A stretch of 15,073 nt of DNA, taken from contig DAIDJI010000051.1 of NCBI GenBank assembly GCA_027451455.1, positions 1 to 15,073 on the forward strand, written 5' to 3'. Shown here piece by piece: positions 13,485-15,073 of this stretch. Source of the DNA: Planctomycetales bacterium. Lineage in GTDB: Bacteria > Planctomycetota > Planctomycetia > Isosphaerales > Isosphaeraceae. The notes under the pieces were generated by a model. That model worked only from the letters and a program-made list of their open reading frames with translations, was not told the DNA's origin and ran no database searches. The position numbers and the translations under genes are program-made. Each line of letters starts with the position of its first letter. Position 1 is the first letter of the stretch.

Positions 13485-14444
13485 ATGAATCCTATCGATA
13501 GACGAAGGTTCACTTCGAGCCTCGCCGGGCTGATCGCCGGCGGGATCACGTCACTCCCCCGAGCCAGGGCGATAGGTAACCGTACGCTCCTGAAAATCCG
13601 GGTCGGCTCCAGCATCTTTTCGGGGATCAAGCTCGGCCAGGCGCGGACGATCATCAAGCCCGTCGCCTCGCTGATTGCCGAGCGGGCCAACTGCGATCTC
13701 GATTTCGGAATCCCCACGGTGGCCCGCAAGGAAGACCTCTACGCCCTCGGTCAGGCCCTGCTCCGGGGCGAAATCCACATCGCAGGAATCTGGGGGCTGG
13801 AGGCCGGTTGGCTTAAAAAGGAATACCCCGGGCTTCAGATCCTTGTCTCGGCTCAGTATCCGAAGGAGTCGAACCGGTCGGTCATCTACGCCCGGAAGGG
13901 AGCCTTTGCGAACCTGGGGGCGCTTCAGGGGAAGATCATCGCCCAGTACGCCAAGCTTTCGCTGATGGAGGAGCTGTACACCGGCGAGCTCCTCCGCTCG
14001 CAATCGTTCCTCCCGTCCCGATTCTTCCGTTTGAGTCCCCAGATTTACGTCAACGCCAAGTCCGCCATCAAGGCGATTGAGGCCGGCAAGGCCGACTGCG
14101 GGATTGTGGACGCCGTCACCTACCAGAACCTTCAGGAGGACGCGCCCAGTCTGCTGGGGCACCTCCAGATCGTAGCGCAGACCGCGGATTATCCCCCTCC
14201 GGCGGTCGTCGCCAATCGGGAGAGGATCGAGGAACTACGCCCGGGGCTCTGGCAGGTCCTCCGCGACGTGATGATTGGCCTCGGCTCTGACGCCCAGGGC
14301 CAGGAGTTGATTCGAAAGTGGCGGGTGCGGGCCTTCGAGGAGCCGAACGAACGAAACCAGGAAAAGATCCGGGACGCCGTCAACCGGTTCACCCAGGCGG
14401 TTTACGATCACCAGATCCTTCCGGCGCGCCCGCTCACGGCCTGA
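13485..14444 (+). CDS. PhnD-like (phosphonate/phosphate-type) substrate-binding protein with Tat signal
   Basis: 319 residues. The N-terminus NPIDRRRFTSSLAGLIAGG has a twin-arginine pattern (RRRFTSS) and a hydrophobic core, cleaved after RARA near residue 29, so Tat export is likely. The rest resembles the PhnD / 'PhnD-SsuA-transferrin' periplasmic binding fold: an opening strand (LLKIRVGSSIF), a segment with YALGQALLRGEIHIAGIWG (86-104), SVIYARKGAFANLGALQGK (132-150), the ligand-cleft helix and strand SAIKAIEAGKADCGIVDA (203-220), and TADYPPPAVVANRERIEEL near 243-261. Relatives bind phosphonates, phosphite or other small anions for ABC importers, but no permease or ATPase gene is nearby, so it may be an orphan receptor or part of a two-component or WD40-linked sensing unit. 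Its leader carries a hairpin. Confidence 0.8.
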   Translation: MNPIDRRRFTSSLAGLIAGGITSLPRARAIGNRTLLKIRVGSSIFSGIKLGQARTIIKPVASLIAERANCDLDFGIPTVARKEDLYALGQALLRGEIHIAGIWGLEAGWLKKEYPGLQILVSAQYPKESNRSVIYARKGAFANLGALQGKIIAQYAKLSLMEELYTGELLRSQSFLPSRFFRLSPQIYVNAKSAIKAIEAGKADCGIVDAVTYQNLQEDAPSLLGHLQIVAQTADYPPPAVVANRERIEELRPGLWQVLRDVMIGLGSDAQGQELIRKWRVRAFEEPNERNQEKIRDAVNRFTQAVYDHQILPARPLTA

Positions 14445-15073
14445 CTGGCGCCGCCTCCCAGAGGACAGCGGCGCCGTCGTCACCGGCGGCGAGGATTCGG
14501 TCGCCGTCCGGGGCGAAGGCCACGGCGTGGATCGGCCGGTCGCCAGACCGGAGCGCCAGGACCAGGGCGCCCCATCGGGCATCCCAGAGTCGAAGTGTCG
14601 CGTCGTCGCCGACCGTGACGAGCCGGTCTCCGTTCGGGCTGAACGCGAGATCGCGGACCACATCGAGAATTCCCTTGAGCCGGAATTGTTCGACGCTCTG
14701 GGCGGCGTCCCAGATCCGAACGGTCCTGTTTTCCCCAGCCGTGACGACGTGGTCGCCACTGGAGTCGAAGGCTGCGGCGTACAATTTCCCCGAGTGACCC
14801 TCCAGCACGGCCAGGCATCGGCTCTCGCGTGGGTCCCAGATCCGGGCGGTACCGTCGTCGCTCGCCGTGACGACCCTGCGCCCCTCGCGGTCGAACGTCG
14901 CCGCGTTCACGGTTTGCCGATGTCCGTTGAGAACGGCCAGGCATCGGCCGCTGCCGGCGTCCCAGATCCTCGCCGTCGCATCAAAACTCGCGGTGACAAT
15001 CCGCTGGCCGTCCGGGCTGAAATTCGCCGCGTGAACCGTGCCCGTATGGCCGTGGAGTTCCCGTTCCACGGCG
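14434..15073 (-). CDS. WD40-repeat protein, N-terminal part outside window
   Basis: The open frame runs off the right edge (the codon before the GTG at 15069 is Ala), so only about 213 C-terminal residues are visible. Five WD40 blades can be read, with cores HGHTGTVHAANFSPDGQRIV, GHRQTVNAATFDREGRRVV, GHSGKLYAAAFDSSGDHVV, VVRDLAFSPNGDRLVTVGDD and PIHAVAFAPDGDRILAAGDD, each ending in an xLWD/xIWD-type strand; the last ends VLWEAAPVRP. Six to eight blades form a beta-propeller protein-interaction platform. In planctomycetes such C-terminal propellers are often fused to Hanks-type Ser/Thr kinases or other signalling domains, but the upstream part must be seen to know. Its 3' end overlaps the convergent PhnD-like gene by 11 bp. 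Confidence 0.88.
   Translation of the reverse strand, partial: AVERELHGHTGTVHAANFSPDGQRIVTASFDATARIWDAGSGRCLAVLNGHRQTVNAATFDREGRRVVTASDDGTARIWDPRESRCLAVLEGHSGKLYAAAFDSSGDHVVTAGENRTVRIWDAAQSVEQFRLKGILDVVRDLAFSPNGDRLVTVGDDATLRLWDARWGALVLALRSGDRPIHAVAFAPDGDRILAAGDDGAAVLWEAAPVRP

Noticed and set aside
13213..13488. 91-codon + strand frame between the TolC and PhnD-like genes
   Set aside because: It starts at TTG without a binding site, runs through the hairpin at 13447-13466 and looks like the mirror of the decayed - strand frame.

Overview
The window looks like chromosomal DNA of a planctomycete, most likely an Isosphaeraceae-type member. This is inferred from the very high G+C, strong third-position G/C bias, a PEP-CTERM surface protein, Uma2-family and HEAT/TPR/WD40 repeat genes, and the 'RFRVRGLMxxVAAAA' type membrane start that is common in that phylum. 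No rRNA, tRNA, CRISPR array or intact transposase was seen.

Layout, left half (mostly + strand): a 5'-truncated Uma2-family nuclease-like gene; a structured non-coding gap; a TTG-started two-helix membrane protein overlapping a 63-residue membrane protein; a MazF/PemK toxin-antitoxin module; then a tight run of a membrane-anchored HEAT-repeat protein, a zinc-ribbon membrane protein and a long YkgJ-type cysteine-cluster protein. A small secreted Spy/CpxP-like protein follows and ends in a GC hairpin.

Right half: three - strand genes, each predicted to be exported (TPR protein, PEP-CTERM protein with an internal 121-residue-period duplication, alpha/beta-hydrolase esterase). Then on + come a TolC-family outer-membrane efflux protein and a Tat-signal PhnD-like substrate-binding protein. 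On - at the edge lies the C-terminal part of a WD40 beta-propeller protein, which overlaps the preceding gene tail to tail by 11 bp.

Most notable points. (1) The antitoxin gene of the MazF module carries an in-frame TGA at codon 26, while reading-frame conservation continues to a perfect ATGA junction with an intact toxin; a GTG restart could still make the C-terminal half. (2) Between the TolC and PhnD-like genes lie two perfect 8-bp hairpins with the same tetraloop (TGAA on +, TTCA on -) framing a decayed reading frame. I interpret this as a relic of an IS200/IS605 (TnpB-type) element. The TolC stop codon sits in the loop of one hairpin. (3) The TolC leader can fold into a three-way-junction-like structure. 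None of these amounts to a demonstrated new system; the first two are the best leads.
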